A DNA stretch of 64,000 bases from Cymbidium sinense (lineage: Eukaryota; Streptophyta; Magnoliopsida; Asparagales; Orchidaceae): positions 248,001 through 312,000 of the forward strand of contig JAKCPB010000332.1 in NCBI GenBank assembly GCA_021442155.1, written 5' to 3'. The position numbers and the translations under genes are program-made. The notes under the pieces were generated by a model. It searched no databases. It saw only the letters and a program-made list of their open reading frames with translations, and was not told the DNA's origin. This document shows, one piece after another, positions 9,965 to 22,313 of the stretch. Each line of letters starts with the position of its first letter. The first letter of the stretch is position 1.

Positions 9965-11345
9965 TTTGATCTTCTGTGTAGTTGAAATTATTGAACTGGG
10001 TTGAGGTTGAACTCATACTCTAGACTCCAGTAGATCAACCTGGGTGATCGCCTACTGAGTCTAACTCTGATCCTACTTGACAAGTTTTAAAATTTTCATC
10101 ATATGTTTCTTTATAGAACAAGATAAAGCTATATCCCATTCATTTTGAAATGAAGAATTAGAAGAAAAACTACCTGTTATGTCCTTAATGGACCCTTGTC
10201 CAGGTCCACTAGGTACTCCTTTAGAATAGTCACCAATCCCATCTTAAAATTTATTTGAAGCCAGTCTTTAAAAGAAAAGCAATCCATAATTGTATGTCCC
10301 AACATCTGATGATATGGGCAATAATTGGTATCATTTACCTTTCCCACCTACTCTGGATTTCTTGGGTCATGAAGTTTAAAGTCTGGCTTTTTTATCAGAT
10401 TTTTTAAAATTTTTCTCACTGCCTCTTTCTTAAAGGAATAAGTCTGGTTCATCCTTTCTGAGAAAGATCTACTTGGATGATTCCTAAGAAATTTTGACTT
10501 CTACTATGGTGGTTCATAAGATGAAGCTTCGCTTTGGTACTCTTGCATAGGGCTTTCCCCTCTATCCACTATAGAGGCATTACCTACTCTTTTTTTCAAA
10601 GGCTTCTGCTTGGATGACTCAGATTGGTCTAAGAATGACATCCTAGAGCTTCATCTTGTAAACTAGAGGCTTTATTTAAAAGTTTCTCAAATGTTTTAAT
10701 AGTAAAGCCTTTGAGCAAGAAGGCTATAGGGCCATGTATGTTCCTAAGGATGATCTCTCTACAACATGCTCTTGCTTCAGCTAGCATTTTAAGCTGAGGA
10801 TTCTCCATCTTAGGATATAATCTACCAGAGATTCTACAAGCTTCTGATGTGCTACGACTAGGTATCCTATGATAACATGATGCTAAACACCTGTGAATCT
10901 CTTCACAAACATCTCTTCCAATTTGGTGAAAGTGCGCACTGAATCATTTGGCAATTCTGCATACTAGTCAAAAGAAACTTCGTTGAAGCTGCTAATGAAC
11001 TATCTAAATAAAAAAGCATAGCTCTCTCTAGCATTACAACTACTTGTGCAAAAGTGAGCCAATTGCTTCTTGGGATTTCCAGTCCCGTCAAATACTTTAA
11101 AAGATGGGGACAGAAAACCCATTGGATAAGGAATGGAATCAAACTCCCCGGGGTATGGTCTACCCTTTGGAGTTAGGGTTGTGCCCCGAGTTTGTGCAAA
11201 TGTTTCCTTCACTTGTTGTTGCACCAATGTCTTTAGTTCAATATTGGAAGGTACTACAACTATAGGTTTTGATTCTTGCCATTACTCTTCCAAACCTAAC
11301 CTCAAATCATCAGTAGGACGCAATGAATCTGAATCCTCAATCTAA
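9965..11345 (-). pseudogene. gag of Tat-type element B
   Basis: The best-kept gag core in the window. 11000-11227 gives TPKGRPYPGEFDSIPYPMGF, then SPSFKVFDGTGNPKKQLAHF. Continuing left in shifted frames are FDxYAELPNDSVRTFTKLEE, a FVKRFTG-like segment, and a VAHQKLVESLVDYILRW segment (about 10790-10990). These are hallmark gag motifs of plant Tat-group retrotransposons. A zinc-knuckle-like stretch CPYHQMLGHTIMDCFSFKDW reads at about 10250-10330. Stops and at least two frameshifts break it. Element D has the same core at 33752-33949. Confidence 0.8.
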
Positions 11346-11531
11346 TGGGGTCAAGAAGGAGATGGAATTATACTTTGGAGAGATTGCATGGTAGCAATCA
11401 TATCCTCCATCTTCTTACTCATAGAATCAATTTACTCATCCTTTTTTTGAAGCTGAAGGATAAGCTGCAGGTTTGAAGCTAAAGCAGGGTCTTCGGGTGT
11501 CTCTTTCTGCTCTTTTCTAGATGATCTGGTG

Positions 11532-12963
11532 TTATCCATATAGATATGTGCTACTAACACCTAAATCATCATCCAATAGATCATCTTGCTCAGGATAAAA
11601 ATATTCAGAGCTTGCTTTTAATTTTTCATTTTCTTCATCTTCTTTAATGATGTTTTCCACCTCCTCTTTGGATAAAGAGAGTGGAACACCATTACTATCT
11701 AAGATAACATATGTTGGTTTAACCATTTCCATTGGCCTTAATTCAGATGATTCATTCATATTCCTATGGGATGTAGGGATACTCTCAATGAAGGCTCCGA
11801 GGCCTAAGTGATTATCATCAGTAATTTCCCTGACATAAGGAGATGGATGAGAAGAATCCATTCCCTTACTGGGAACATCTAATGAATGTACCTCAGCCTG
11901 AGGCACTAGTGATGAGAATAAAGGCTCATCTAAACTGGGTCTAACAAAATATCTCTCTAAAGGTGAAGAAGGTAAGGGTGGTGAAGGAATCCTAGGCTCA
12001 GAAATGGAAGGAAGTTTCCTAATATAAACGCTTTTAATTTTTTCTTAGGATAGGTCCTATCATTTTTTGACCTAGTAGATTGATCTCTATACCATGTAAG
12101 TGATTGCATGAGATGAGAATATCACCCTGATACTATAGGCATAGGGTTAGAAGGATTCCTTCTATCAAACATGATCGCCCTCCCTTCCTTTTGATGATAG
12201 AAAGTGGGAGGTCTTCTTGATAGTTCTCTAGATAAAATTTTGAGAAGCCTGATGCTTCATGGCTCTCAATAGATCTTCTTTAGTATAGGAAGAAAATTTA
12301 GGAATCTTGTGTAAGGTTTGGTGAAGTTGACCTTAGGATTTTCTATTTACTTACATAAAGCTTTACTTTTTAATATAGATGAAGGGATGGGGTGGATAAC
12401 TAGCAATCCTCATCACATGCTCTTCCTCTAGGGCAGCAGACAAAGGGTAGAATCTGCTTCCACCTAAGAGTGGGAAAGTGTCAGGAAGAGTATATCCATC
12501 TCTTTTCATATATAGCTCCATGTCTAGAATATCTCTCAGCCTCCTCTCCCTAAGAGCTATCCTCATGAGTCTCCTCCCTCAATTTTTTTTTTTTGACTTT
12601 TGGTAATTTCAAATGTTTTAGAGGTGGAACCTACTCAAAGATGCTAAAGGGAACTAGAGCAAGAAATGCCTCTGAAGTGGGCATTTTTTATTTCTTTTGA
12701 ATAGGTCCCTGCTAGACCCTTTCAACAGTTTGGCTAGTAAGCATCCTATCCCCAACAAGATCAGAAACACTAGAAAATTCCAAAATAGGTTGCTTAATTT
12801 TTAGAGTTTCGTCAACAACAGGAGCATGATTCACTCTGTTGGTAGTAATGTTGAGGTTTTCAAATCTAGCTCCAAATTTGATGATGGAGCCATCAGGTAA
12901 GCGGCTACTATCAACAAAAAAGCTAATGCTAGAAGTGGCTACGAAGATCAACTGGTTGACCAT
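11532..12963 (-). pseudogene. ORF1-like region upstream of gag, element B
   Basis: Three open stretches in series cover most of this interval. 12712-12963 is 83 residues and starts MVNQLIFVATSSISFFVDSS. 12363-12566 is 67 residues and contains RRLRDILDMELYMKRDGYTL. 11532-11906 is 124 residues, acidic, and contains ILDSNGVPLSLSKEEVENII. They lie between the leader and gag, the position of ORF1 in Ogre-type elements. I do not recognise any of them. They are separated by short stop-rich gaps and probably represent one decayed ORF. Confidence 0.4.
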
Positions 12964-13078
12964 TTTCCTATTTTTAGAAACAAAATTAATTTTATCAAAA
13001 ATTTAAAATAACCAGAATATGGTCAAATTAGGTTTTTGACCTATAAGGATATTTTAGCCAATAATATGGCCAAGATTT

Positions 13079-13079
<1 letters not shown>

Positions 13080-13102
<23 letters not shown>
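13080..13102. repeat. (CT)n microsatellite
   Basis: A perfect CT dinucleotide run of about 11 units is followed by a T run. It sits in the short leader between the first ORF and the primer site of element B. Confidence 0.95.
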
Positions 13103-13109
<7 letters not shown>

Positions 13110-13137
13110 ATTTCCTTTCATATTTTGTTTCAAGATG

Positions 13138-13178
13138 TTGGATAAATTCAACCAAGGTTGAAATGGAGAATTATCCAA
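13138..13178. repeat. hairpin in the leader of element B
   Basis: TTGGATAA at the left pairs with TTATCCAA at the right, and an inner TTCAACC pairs with GGTTGAA. This is a single long imperfect stem-loop in the leader of element B. It is in the same position relative to the primer site as the stem-loop array of element A. Confidence 0.6.
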
Positions 13179-13273
13179 TAGAAAGAAAGGAAGTCATGAC
13201 CGATGATTTAAACTAGTACACTACCGATATATAGGAATAACTAGTATTTCTAAAGATGGAGAGAAGAACCAAT

Positions 13274-13290
13274 CCCTAATGGAATCGCTA
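13274..13290 (-). promoter_or_regulatory. degenerate primer-binding site of element B
   Basis: The 17 bases align with the primer site of element A at 7159-7175, with 11 of 17 identical and most differences being transitions. It sits 7 bp left of the TG starting the LTR at 13298, the same arrangement as in element A. It marks that LTR as the 5' LTR of minus-strand element B. Confidence 0.55.
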
Positions 13291-13297
13291 GAAATTA

Positions 13298-16200
13298 TGT
13301 TAGTGTTTTCTCTGGAAAAGAGGAAAGAAATGACACCACATAGAGTTTAGGAATATATGATTTAGATGATCAAATACGGCATTAAGGAATAAACATATTA
13401 TGTCAAAAGATAAACATGCTCTCCTATAATTGATTTGATCATTTTAATAAAATACTCCTAAGGCTAATGGGCCTTTCATGTACCAGAGTATTTTCTCTTG
13501 AACTACATGGAAAAGTAGAACATGGTCTATTTTATCCTGGGATCATGGTTCCCTATAAAGGCAATCCCCTATAGTTAATTACATCTTAAGGACTGTCTCT
13601 TCTTAAGAATACTCTCGATTAAAGAAACATGTGGTTATTCCTAAAGACTATTAAGGTAGCTTTCAAAGGAATAATTTTTGAAAATTCAATTGGGAGAGGT
13701 CCAAATTGGAGAGTGTTTTTTTAAAGAGTTAAATGGAAATTTCTAGTAGAAATTTCATCTATCCTATGATTGGGATTCAAATTTGGGATTTAATTTTGGA
13801 TTTCAAGTTATCATTTTCTTAGAATTCTAGGGCTTAGATTTAGACACAAGACTAGATGCCTAGGTTGAAGACTTATTCTAGAAGGATGCTTCAGAACCTA
13901 GTATACATGTGCTTCTGACACATGTTAGATGCTTGACCTAATTCTATCCTTGGGAATCATTGGCCATTATCCTCACTTGAAAGAACTAACCTATCCTTGA
14001 CTCTTCTGGACTTACAACCTGTCTAGAGAAGGCTGTTAGCTAACACCACCTATGCACATTTTAAAATAATGAGGCTAAGTCATATGAATGCAAGATGGCT
14101 AGGGTGTTGCAATTTTAGGAAATAAATCTATGAACCTAGACATACTCCCTAATCCCTAAGATTATGTAGGGTATGAAGATGTACCTAACTAATGCATATT
14201 TTTCAAATTTTTATAATTTTTGACTCGAGATTTATTTAGGTCATAAGAATACAATTTGTGCCTAATGCATGTAATTAGAAAAATATTATAAGCCAAAATA
14301 GAATAGAAGAAGGTCTACTTCTATCATAGTCTCTTAAAGGTCAAGCTCAGATTCTCTGGCAAGGATGGAAGTTCTTCATTAATCAAGAGTGAAATAATAT
14401 GATTTATGCATGATATTAAAGCATCCAGCTAAAGGGTTGCTACAAATTTTATCTTGCTTTAATACCTAGAATTTTATATGAAGATTATGAGTTATATTTA
14501 TTTTTATGTTTTGATTGATTTAATTGGGTAGAAAATTTATTTTATCTTATGAGCCTACATCTAAAAATTCATCGCAACATAAACATAACACAGAAAGAAA
14601 CTTAAGAAAAGCATGTTATTTTTATTGCACACCCAAAATAAATCTAGCCAAATTAAATTATATAAGAAAAGGCCAATCACGGTAGATTATACACCCAGAA
14701 AGAAAGAAAAATGGGGTGAGTTCTGCCCACAACAACACCTACAACTACAAGTTTAGATCTATGGGTCTTCTTTCCAGGAAAGTCTCCTTCTTTAGGGACA
14801 TACATTAGGCTCCATAGGGGACCACTACACCATCTCCTGGTTGGGTCAACTCCTGCTAATCATAGACCTTATAGATCTTAACTTAATTCTAAGCTCAATT
14901 TTACATTTAAAATTCAAAAAATCCTAAGCTCTACAAAATAGATGTTAAGAAATACATACAGCACACAAAGCAGTTTATATTTCATAAACATACGGCTTAG
15001 CATTAATTGATTGCCAAGCCCACCTGTCCTATGGACTCTATTTTGGGATTTTTAGCACCTGCAAGCAAATAATAGTTTTATGATTTATTTATCACAACGA
15101 TCCCTTTAACACAGTACCCTATAGAAAATAGTGTTAAATCTTGAAAGAATGCCTAACATCCAGTCTAATGAACAAACAAGCTTAAACATCTATTCTAAAG
15201 TAATACACCACACTGACATGTGAAGCACACAACATATCGAGATTTAAAAGAAAATCACGATGATCTAATCTAGATCTAGAGTCCATGATCTAAGTAATCT
15301 AGTTTGTGTAAAAGTGGGGTTTATGTGAAAAGCTTTTCTTTAGGTCTCAATTCAAATGGTTTAATGATTTATTTCCATTTTTTATTCCATTTTATTATTA
15401 AAGCTTGTATATTTTCAAGAAATGAGAAATATAAAGAATTGCATTTTAGTGAAACTCACTTTATTCCACATCCTAAATCCTAATGAAATTTCCAAAAGTC
15501 TAACTAAGATCCTTAAGTATTTTAATTAATCCTTTGATGTTATTTATGTTTGGATTATTTTATGTTATTTCATTTGTTTGAATTGCTTTTATTTGATTTA
15601 ATTTGTTTGATTTGTTCCATTTTGAATTAAACTATGGGTTTCATTTGATTTGGCTTGTGTAATTTAAAGAGTTTGATTTTATTCAATTTAACTTAAGTTA
15701 TTAAATTATGAATTTGTAAGCTTAAGGTTTAAGTTCATTAATATGAATTAGTACCTTAGGTTTGTTCATGGATTATGCTTAACCTAAAGCACTTAGTTAA
15801 TTATTTGATGATTTAATTAACCTAAGTTTTATATTCATTATTTAAATTTATTGGAGATGAGTGGTTTCATTTTATTGATTCAAAAGTTAAGTTTAATAGT
15901 TTTATTAACTTAAGGTTTTATTTCATTAACCTAAGATTGAATTTGATCTCTTTAATTGACTTAGGATATTTAGAGAAGTTTCTGAATAGTTTTTTAATGT
16001 TTGATGGAGATTAGTTTGAATTACCTTTATTTAATAGGTTAATTAATTTCCTTAACCCAATATTTGATTAACATTGACCTAGGATTTATAAATTTGAAAA
16101 CTCCTAACCAGAGATCATTTGGACTTGAAATATTTCAAGTAGGTTACATGCCAATTTTGTATCCCAAAGTTTCATTTTGATTAGATATGTAATTAGGTGT

Positions 16201-18527
16201 AATTAAGGTTTTAATTATTTTATTAAAATCTAAATTAAGCCTAATTTATTAAGATCATTAAGGAATTTTATTTTTTTAATTATTCTTCACAAATACCTTT
16301 CCAATGAGGGTTTATTCATAATTTTTGGTTAACTGATTCATCATCATGATTTAATTGAATTCATGTTATTTAATTGAATTATTTAATTTATTTAATTATC
16401 TAATTAAGATAATTAGTGACCTATTAGGTTCATATAGGTTTTATTAGGTTTAATTAGTATTGATGTTCATTAATGTTCATTGTGTTGATTTAAGATTATT
16501 AGATTAAAGTTTTCTAATTATTTCATTAAATGGTAATTAATTTAATTAATTTAAAGGTTAAGCTCATGAAATTACAATTTCCTTGAATTTAGAGAGAATT
16601 AAATCCCCAAAAATTTACCTAAGGTATGTTTTATGCTTAATTTCATTTCCCCAAAGTTTCAAATTAATTGGATTATAAATTTGAGAGTAATTAGAGTTTA
16701 GTTCTTTTTCAATTAAACCCAAATTAAGGGAAAATTACCTAATAAAATTTGGGTATTTTAATTTCTATGGATTCCACTCATCAAGATGAATCCATAAAAC
16801 TTTTATTTATAATTTTCTGATTTTTCTTTGATTTTAAATAATTTCTTGAAGTTTTCTGCATTTTTAATTAGTTAAATACGTTAAATAACTAATCCTAACG
16901 ATTTTTAAGTGGGGGGTCCTGCATGCACGTGACACATGCCTTTGTGGCACGTCCCGTCACATGGGCCGTCCCGCCACATGGTGCGTGCTGGTTGGTCCGT
17001 GTGGTGTCACCTGGCGCCACATCAGCATAGGTCAAGATGTGGGATCACTTACGGACCGCCTGATAAAAGATCGGATGGTCCAAGTTGATCCCGCAATTCC
17101 TAAAGGGTGAAATCAATCCGCCTACTGGGTTTTCATCCAAATACATAGATCGGACGGCACATAGATCATCTCCTTAGATTCCTGCAGGAGCGAGGACTAT
17201 TGAAGGTTTTTTTGCTAATAACTTTTGATATAGACCATGAAATCGTGTGATTTAAAGTGCTACATGATCGTGGATGATTATCCTACATTTTAATATGGTT
17301 CTATTTTGTTGAAGATCATGTTTCCTATTAAACTACCACAACCAAATTTTTGAAGGAAAAGCTTGAAGGTCAATAATGACATACCTTGATTCATTGGATG
17401 ATTGACCTTGAATTGATCCTAGAGCAGTATTAACCTTGTTTGCCAAAGGAATTAGGTTAATTCCTTAAGGATTGCTCTTAGGCCAACCCTTGAATGCTCT
17501 TTTCAATTTTGATGGTTTGTAGTGATTAAACACTTGGGGAGGGGAAATTATGTTTTGTCTTTTGATGTGTGAAGGTGTGTGTGTGTTCAAATCTCCTCTG
17601 TGGGTTTCCTATATGGCCGCTATATTGTTCTTTCCTAGCTATTCCTTGGTCAGTTTTGCTAATGAAGGACCTTGGGAAGCTAGCTAGGGCACTCCTCCAT
17701 CCCATAGCTATCCTATGTGAAGAGGTGAGAAGAAGGGAGAAGGAATTTGACTTCTCCAATTCTTTTACTTGTATTAGTTTTCCTTATTTTATGCAATAAT
17801 GCAAGAGAAGTCTAAGTAGCTTGATTTGGGATGTAAACCTTCATTATAAGGGTTTAAGGAAGTGTTACCCCATCCCATGTGATTTGAAGTGGTTTGATAT
17901 ATTTCTTTATTTCTTTTATCTTGCTTAACTAACTTTACCCAAATTGGGTTAAGTGAATTAAACATAATTTCTTATGGGTCAAATGACCCATTTGATCCAA
18001 CTACACCCAATAAGGAGTTAGGATCTGTCCCATCACCATCTCCATATGATTTAGGACAATCAATTTAAAGTTATTCTGATTTTTTTTGAATTTGAGTTCA
18101 ATGTGGCTTATTTAGGTTATTTTAATTTAAGGGATTTAATTTATCTAATCTAGGCCTTCATGGACTCAAATTTTTTTTATTGTGATAATACATATTCATT
18201 TCATTATTTAAAATATTTTTGATGATTTAATTTAGTCAAATTTAGTGGGTTGACTTTTTGACCAAGTGGTCACTAAGTCAACTCTAGGTTGACTAGAGTT
18301 GACTTTAGGTTTGACTTTGAATTTTCATTTTATTTGCATTAATTAACTTGATTTAATTTATTTGGATGTTTGATTTTGTTTTTCATCAAACCAAGTGAAT
18401 TGGATTTAGCTCAAAAATGTATTTCCTAAGTTACTAAGCATAGTGACTTTGAATTTTGAAGTAGGAAATCCCTATTTGAACTTGATATCATTTTATTGCT
18501 AAATTGACCTCTTCTAAAATGTGGTCA
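13298..18527 (-). mobile_element. LTR copy, about 5.2 kb (5' LTR of element B)
   Basis: It starts TG next to the degenerate primer site and ends CA at 18526-18527 in AAAATGTGGTCA, nearly the same end as the 38195-45942 copy (AAAATGAGGTCA). Blocks along its length match that copy: 13330-14100 with 38240-39070, 14330-14580 with 39280-39520, 14990-15060 with 40010-40090, and 16900-17180 with 42590-42800. It is about 2.4 kb shorter, mostly because the TTGACC-rich part (43500-44700 in the other copy) is reduced to 18240-18320. A GC-rich, CACATG/CACGTG-bearing segment lies at 16910-17060. Open stretches inside (17526-17799) are not genes. Confidence 0.75.
16910..17060. promoter_or_regulatory. GC-rich E-box/G-box-like cluster in the LTR
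   Basis: Within otherwise AT-rich LTR this 150-bp stretch contains CACGTG once and CACATG or ACACATG several times, plus GGCACGTCCCGTCAC. Counterparts with CACATG and CACATGCG occur at 27455-27500 and near 42600-42670 in the other LTR copies. G-box and E-box motifs bind bZIP and bHLH factors in plants. A promoter role here is inferred from position inside an LTR only. Confidence 0.35.
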
Positions 18528-20085
18528 ACAATAACAAATCAAACCCACCTAGAGTACCAAAAATGAATGTTGCTGGGACTTATGTCAAAAAAAGCAAGAT
18601 AATTTTATCTTAGTTCATGTGATTTGATATGGTTTTGTTTGGTTTAGTTTGATTTCAAATTGAGGGCATATCCACCGGGATGTGAGCTCACCAAATTTGA
18701 TAGATTTAATTTATGGACCATTTTGTGCAATGGACCCTTAGAAGGGCTGGTTGGACTTATCCTATCTAAGATTTACAAATTTAAAGGGATAATCTACTAG
18801 CCGTGGGGTAGAGCTAGCCAACCTAAGGGGTTACCTTTCGGTATGTAATGGCTGTGCTAGGAAGAAGGCATAGTAGAATTGCATCTTCTAAAGCAGGGAA
18901 CAACTGCTGGGGTGACCTATTGATAGCACAACAAATCAAACCTAACTTAGGGGCGACTACTGAGTGAAGGTTGCTAGGACTTAGATCAACTCAAGAGTAG
19001 TCAGTCAATTCCTATAAGGAGTTTTGTTGGCACTACTCTAAAGATAGGATGATAATTTGGAAAAAAGTATCGCTAGGGGTGTCATCCTAATCCACAAGTG
19101 AATATATATATTATTTATATGTTTATGTGGACCCTATTGGTGTGCGAGGGACCACATTGAGAAAAGACAAAGTTGGCCTTGACCTATCTCAGATTTACTA
19201 GACCAAGGGAGAATCTGCACATCCACATTCCAACCATAGGGGTGGTTACTAGGAAAGGGGAACTATCCAATCCAATATTAACCTGGGTACTGTCTAAATG
19301 GGGTCACAAAGGATGTGATCCAAATATAGTGCCCACAAGGGGAGGTGCTAGGGCATTATCGAGCTCTAAAAGAAAGCCTATAGGTGTATGGTGGCCAACT
19401 CAAGGAGAAAGCATAGCAGACTTACATCTACCATGAGTGGTGTATCCTAAGGTGCGAGAACCTACCAACCTAAGGTGTATCCATAGCATGAGTGGTGTAT
19501 CTATCATCATAGTGAGAACCAACCAACCTAAGGTGTCCCGGTGTGCAATGATCAACTGGAAAGAAAGCATGTAGGCTTACAACTTTCCAAGTGGAACTGA
19601 TCATCGATAGTAATCATGGGAATAGATGCTATTTGACCTAGAGTGACTACTCTGGGAGCCCAGGAAGGACTGACCCAAACTTGAAGTATGGAGAGAAGGA
19701 GCTGGGACTTATCCTAAACCTCAAATATACTTAGTCCCAAAAGTGAAAGGCTAATCCAAGAAGAAAGCAAACAAACTCACATCCTCTTAAATGAAGCCAA
19801 CATGAGGTAGCTTACCACATAGTAAGGCCTACCAAACTAACAAGGCTAATTGATTTGTAGTGGCAAGTAAGGAAGGAAAGCATAGACTTACATCCTCCAA
19901 AGCAAGAAGACCACTAGGGACACACTAGCGTAGTTGACCTAAAGTAGCTATGATCTTGGGGGGCATTATCTCAACTCAGCCGAGACAAAGATATGTGTTT
20001 ATTTTATATGTTTGTGTAGTTTATGTTTTGTTATTGTCGATGAAGGATAGGATGCCACTGGTTCCTTACACCTACCCTAAACACA
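18528..20085 (-). repeat. 3' region of element D with degenerate internal repeats
   Basis: This sequence lies between the LTR end and the integrase C-terminus of element D, so it is the 3' untranslated region of that minus-strand element. Imperfect units share a motif like GCATAGACTTACATCC at about 18866, 19411, 19567, 19767 and 19881, with GGGACTTA-type spacers between them. Tandem repeats in the 3' untranslated region are a known feature of Ogre-type elements. No ORF inside it (for example 19173-19436) has recognisable content. Confidence 0.5.
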
Positions 20086-21220
20086 TTATGGCGAATTCAG
20101 AAACAAGAATACTTTCAACATGGAAGAGATTGAATTAAAAATGGAATTTTCATTGATGATAATTATTTTCAAACATGATTTATAATATTTCTTTAGGTAG
20201 AACCCATTGATTGGAAGCATTGGGCACTCTCCTTTATGATTAATAAGCTGATAAGATCCTCCTTGGTAGCCTTCTATGGCAAAAGGGCCTTCCCAAGTGG
20301 GTTCAAACTTGCCTCCCATCTTACGATGACAACAATCGTCCTTAAACTAAAATAAGCTCTCTACTTGAAAAGCTCTAGGACCAACTTATTGTGAGCTTGA
20401 ATCATTTTAGCTTTATACAACTCGGTTTTGGCATGCCCAGTGCCTCTCCTCCAAACCTTTGAGCTCTCTAACCAACTTGGCATTCTATTTGTTGTGATCT
20501 TATACCCACAACTATCCTTAGTGATGGGAGTTGGACTTCTAATGGTAGAACAGTTTGGGAACCATACACTAAGGAGAAAGGAGTAGAATAAGTTGGAGTT
20601 CTATATGTGGTGCAGTAGGCCCACAAGGCTTCAACTAACACTATCGCTTATTAGTGTCGAGTGTCTTCTTTAGTATTTGGATGAGTTTTGTTGAAGGCTT
20701 CTACTAAGCCATTTTCCCTTGGGTAGTTGATTGTAGAATATCTCCAATCTATGTCTTTGTGCAAAGTTGTTGATCTTGGTGCTCTTGAATGCAATACAAT
20801 ATTATATAATTCATCGAGGCACTCAAACCTATATAAGATATGGTTCCTAAAAAATTGGAGAACACATGCTATGACCTCTAAGTGGAATCACCGCCCATTT
20901 GGAAAAGTAGTCAAGAGTGCTAAGATGAACCGATGACCCTTGGAAGAAGAGAGGATCAATCGGACCTACTATGTTGGTACCCCAACACTCTGAATTACCA
21001 TGAGGCCAATGTAGGATGTAGAATGTTGGGTGGTTGTAGGACCACACCATGTATTTGACATTGTGTCACCCAGCCATATCCATGCAATATTTGATCATCG
21101 ATCGAGTAGTATCTAGTCTCTTGATCTTGGCTTCTTCATCGATTGTTGGCTCCACATAATCTGTACCGTCATGATCTTCTCATCTTTCATCTTCATTGTC
21201 TAAATAATGTAACCACATAT
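20086..21220 (-). pseudogene. integrase of Tat-type element D
   Basis: The C-terminal end (20086-20319) reads GGKFEPTWEGPFAIEGYQGG and ends LPINGFYLKKYY, the standard tail of plant Tat integrases. Further right, a broken frame gives RTPTYSTPFSLVYGSQTVLP and NGLVEAFNKT (about 20560-20740), the latter holding the Glu of the DDE triad. The core (20847-21050) reads SECWGTNIVGPIDPLFFQ and TLDYFSKWA. The first catalytic Asp, normally in a WGxD context, appears as Asn, a G-to-A type change. The enzyme would insert the DNA copy into the genome. This copy is inactive because of stops and the Asp change. Confidence 0.8.
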
Positions 21221-21439
21221 GAAAAGACCGCCGATATAAGACACCCATAAAGAGCATAGGAAAGTGCTCTTTTCATCTCGATGGGCTTGGGACTTCTCTT
21301 GGTAGTTTTGTTTATTTAGGTAATCCATGAATGGTTGCCTCCATAACTCCTCATCCTTCTTGGCAATGGAAACCTCCCCTTCAAGAGAGTACTTTTTGAT
21401 GAGTTCAATATCAATAAGGATAAGACTTGTCTATTTTGG

Positions 21440-21850
21440 ACCTTATTGATATGGACTCATCCTCCGGACATGCCAACTCCTTGGCAAGCTTGGCTAAAGC
21501 ATACGCTATGGTATTCTCTCCTCGAGGAATCTTATAAATGGTAACCTCTAGGATTTGGGCCAATAACTTCATGGTGTACTTATGGTAGATGGAGCTTTTT
21601 ATAACCTTATAGGACCCAGCAATTTGGTTGATAAGTGAGAATCCTCAAGATGTTGATGTTCTAGATGCTTAGGGTAACGACTAACTCCAATTATGCAATC
21701 AAAGCCTCATATTCGGCTTCGTTGTTGGTCCAAGGATTGGACAGATGATATGAAAATCTCATCACATCATGATCCAGAGTTAAAGGAACTATTCCTACCC
21801 CTACCTTTCCTGGAATAGTAGATTGTTCTTCTTTTGAGAGGAAGCCGCAC
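21440..21850 (-). pseudogene. second (archaeal-type) RNase H of element D
   Basis: The minus strand at about 21703-21732 reads TNNEAEYEALI, the hallmark of the additional RNase H that Tat-group elements carry between the first RNase H and integrase. The rest is frameshifted. Its presence, with the first RNase H at 22068-22313, supports the Tat assignment. It is followed by broken linker toward the integrase. Confidence 0.7.
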
Positions 21851-22067
21851 CATCAAAGTACATCTCCGGTGAATGCTAGTCCCCAAGTTCATGATTTATT
21901 CATCGGGAGATCATCACTAAGCAAAGAGTCGAAGTGGGTGCTACTAAGAAATCTTCTAGCACTTGTCCATTCACTGCACGGAGGGGTATGAAGGTAATCT
22001 CAAATGACGAGAGGATCATGGATCATCATGCCAATCGTCCAGATAGCATCAGCCATGTCATGAGATA

Positions 22068-22313
22068 CTATAGCAGATTGATCCTAGAGATTAAGTTCAC
22101 TTTATGAGGAAGTATGTAATGTTGTAGCTTTTGGGATGCAAAGATTAAAGCTAGGCAATACTTCTCAATGGTTGGATAATTAGCCTCAGCAGGGATTAGA
22201 CAAAGGCTAAGGTAGTATAGTGCAGTTTCATTCCCTTCATCATTAGCTTGGGCCAACAAAGCACTAAGAGAGTTGTCTAATGCAATAGTGTAAAGTATGA
22301 ACATATTGCCCAT
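22068..22313 (-). pseudogene. first RNase H of element D
   Basis: An 81-residue open stretch reads LDNSLSALLAQANDEGNETA, then YYLSLCLIPAEANYPTIEKYCLAL and FASQKLQHYILPHKV. These match the RT-associated RNase H of Ty3/gypsy pol, which removes the RNA template during reverse transcription. The fragment at 1-114 is a piece of the same domain from element A. Confidence 0.8.

Noticed and set aside
17526..17799. Overlapping ORFs on both strands with protein-like composition
   Set aside because: They lie inside the LTR, are antisense to each other, and have no counterpart in the other LTR copies that I could see.
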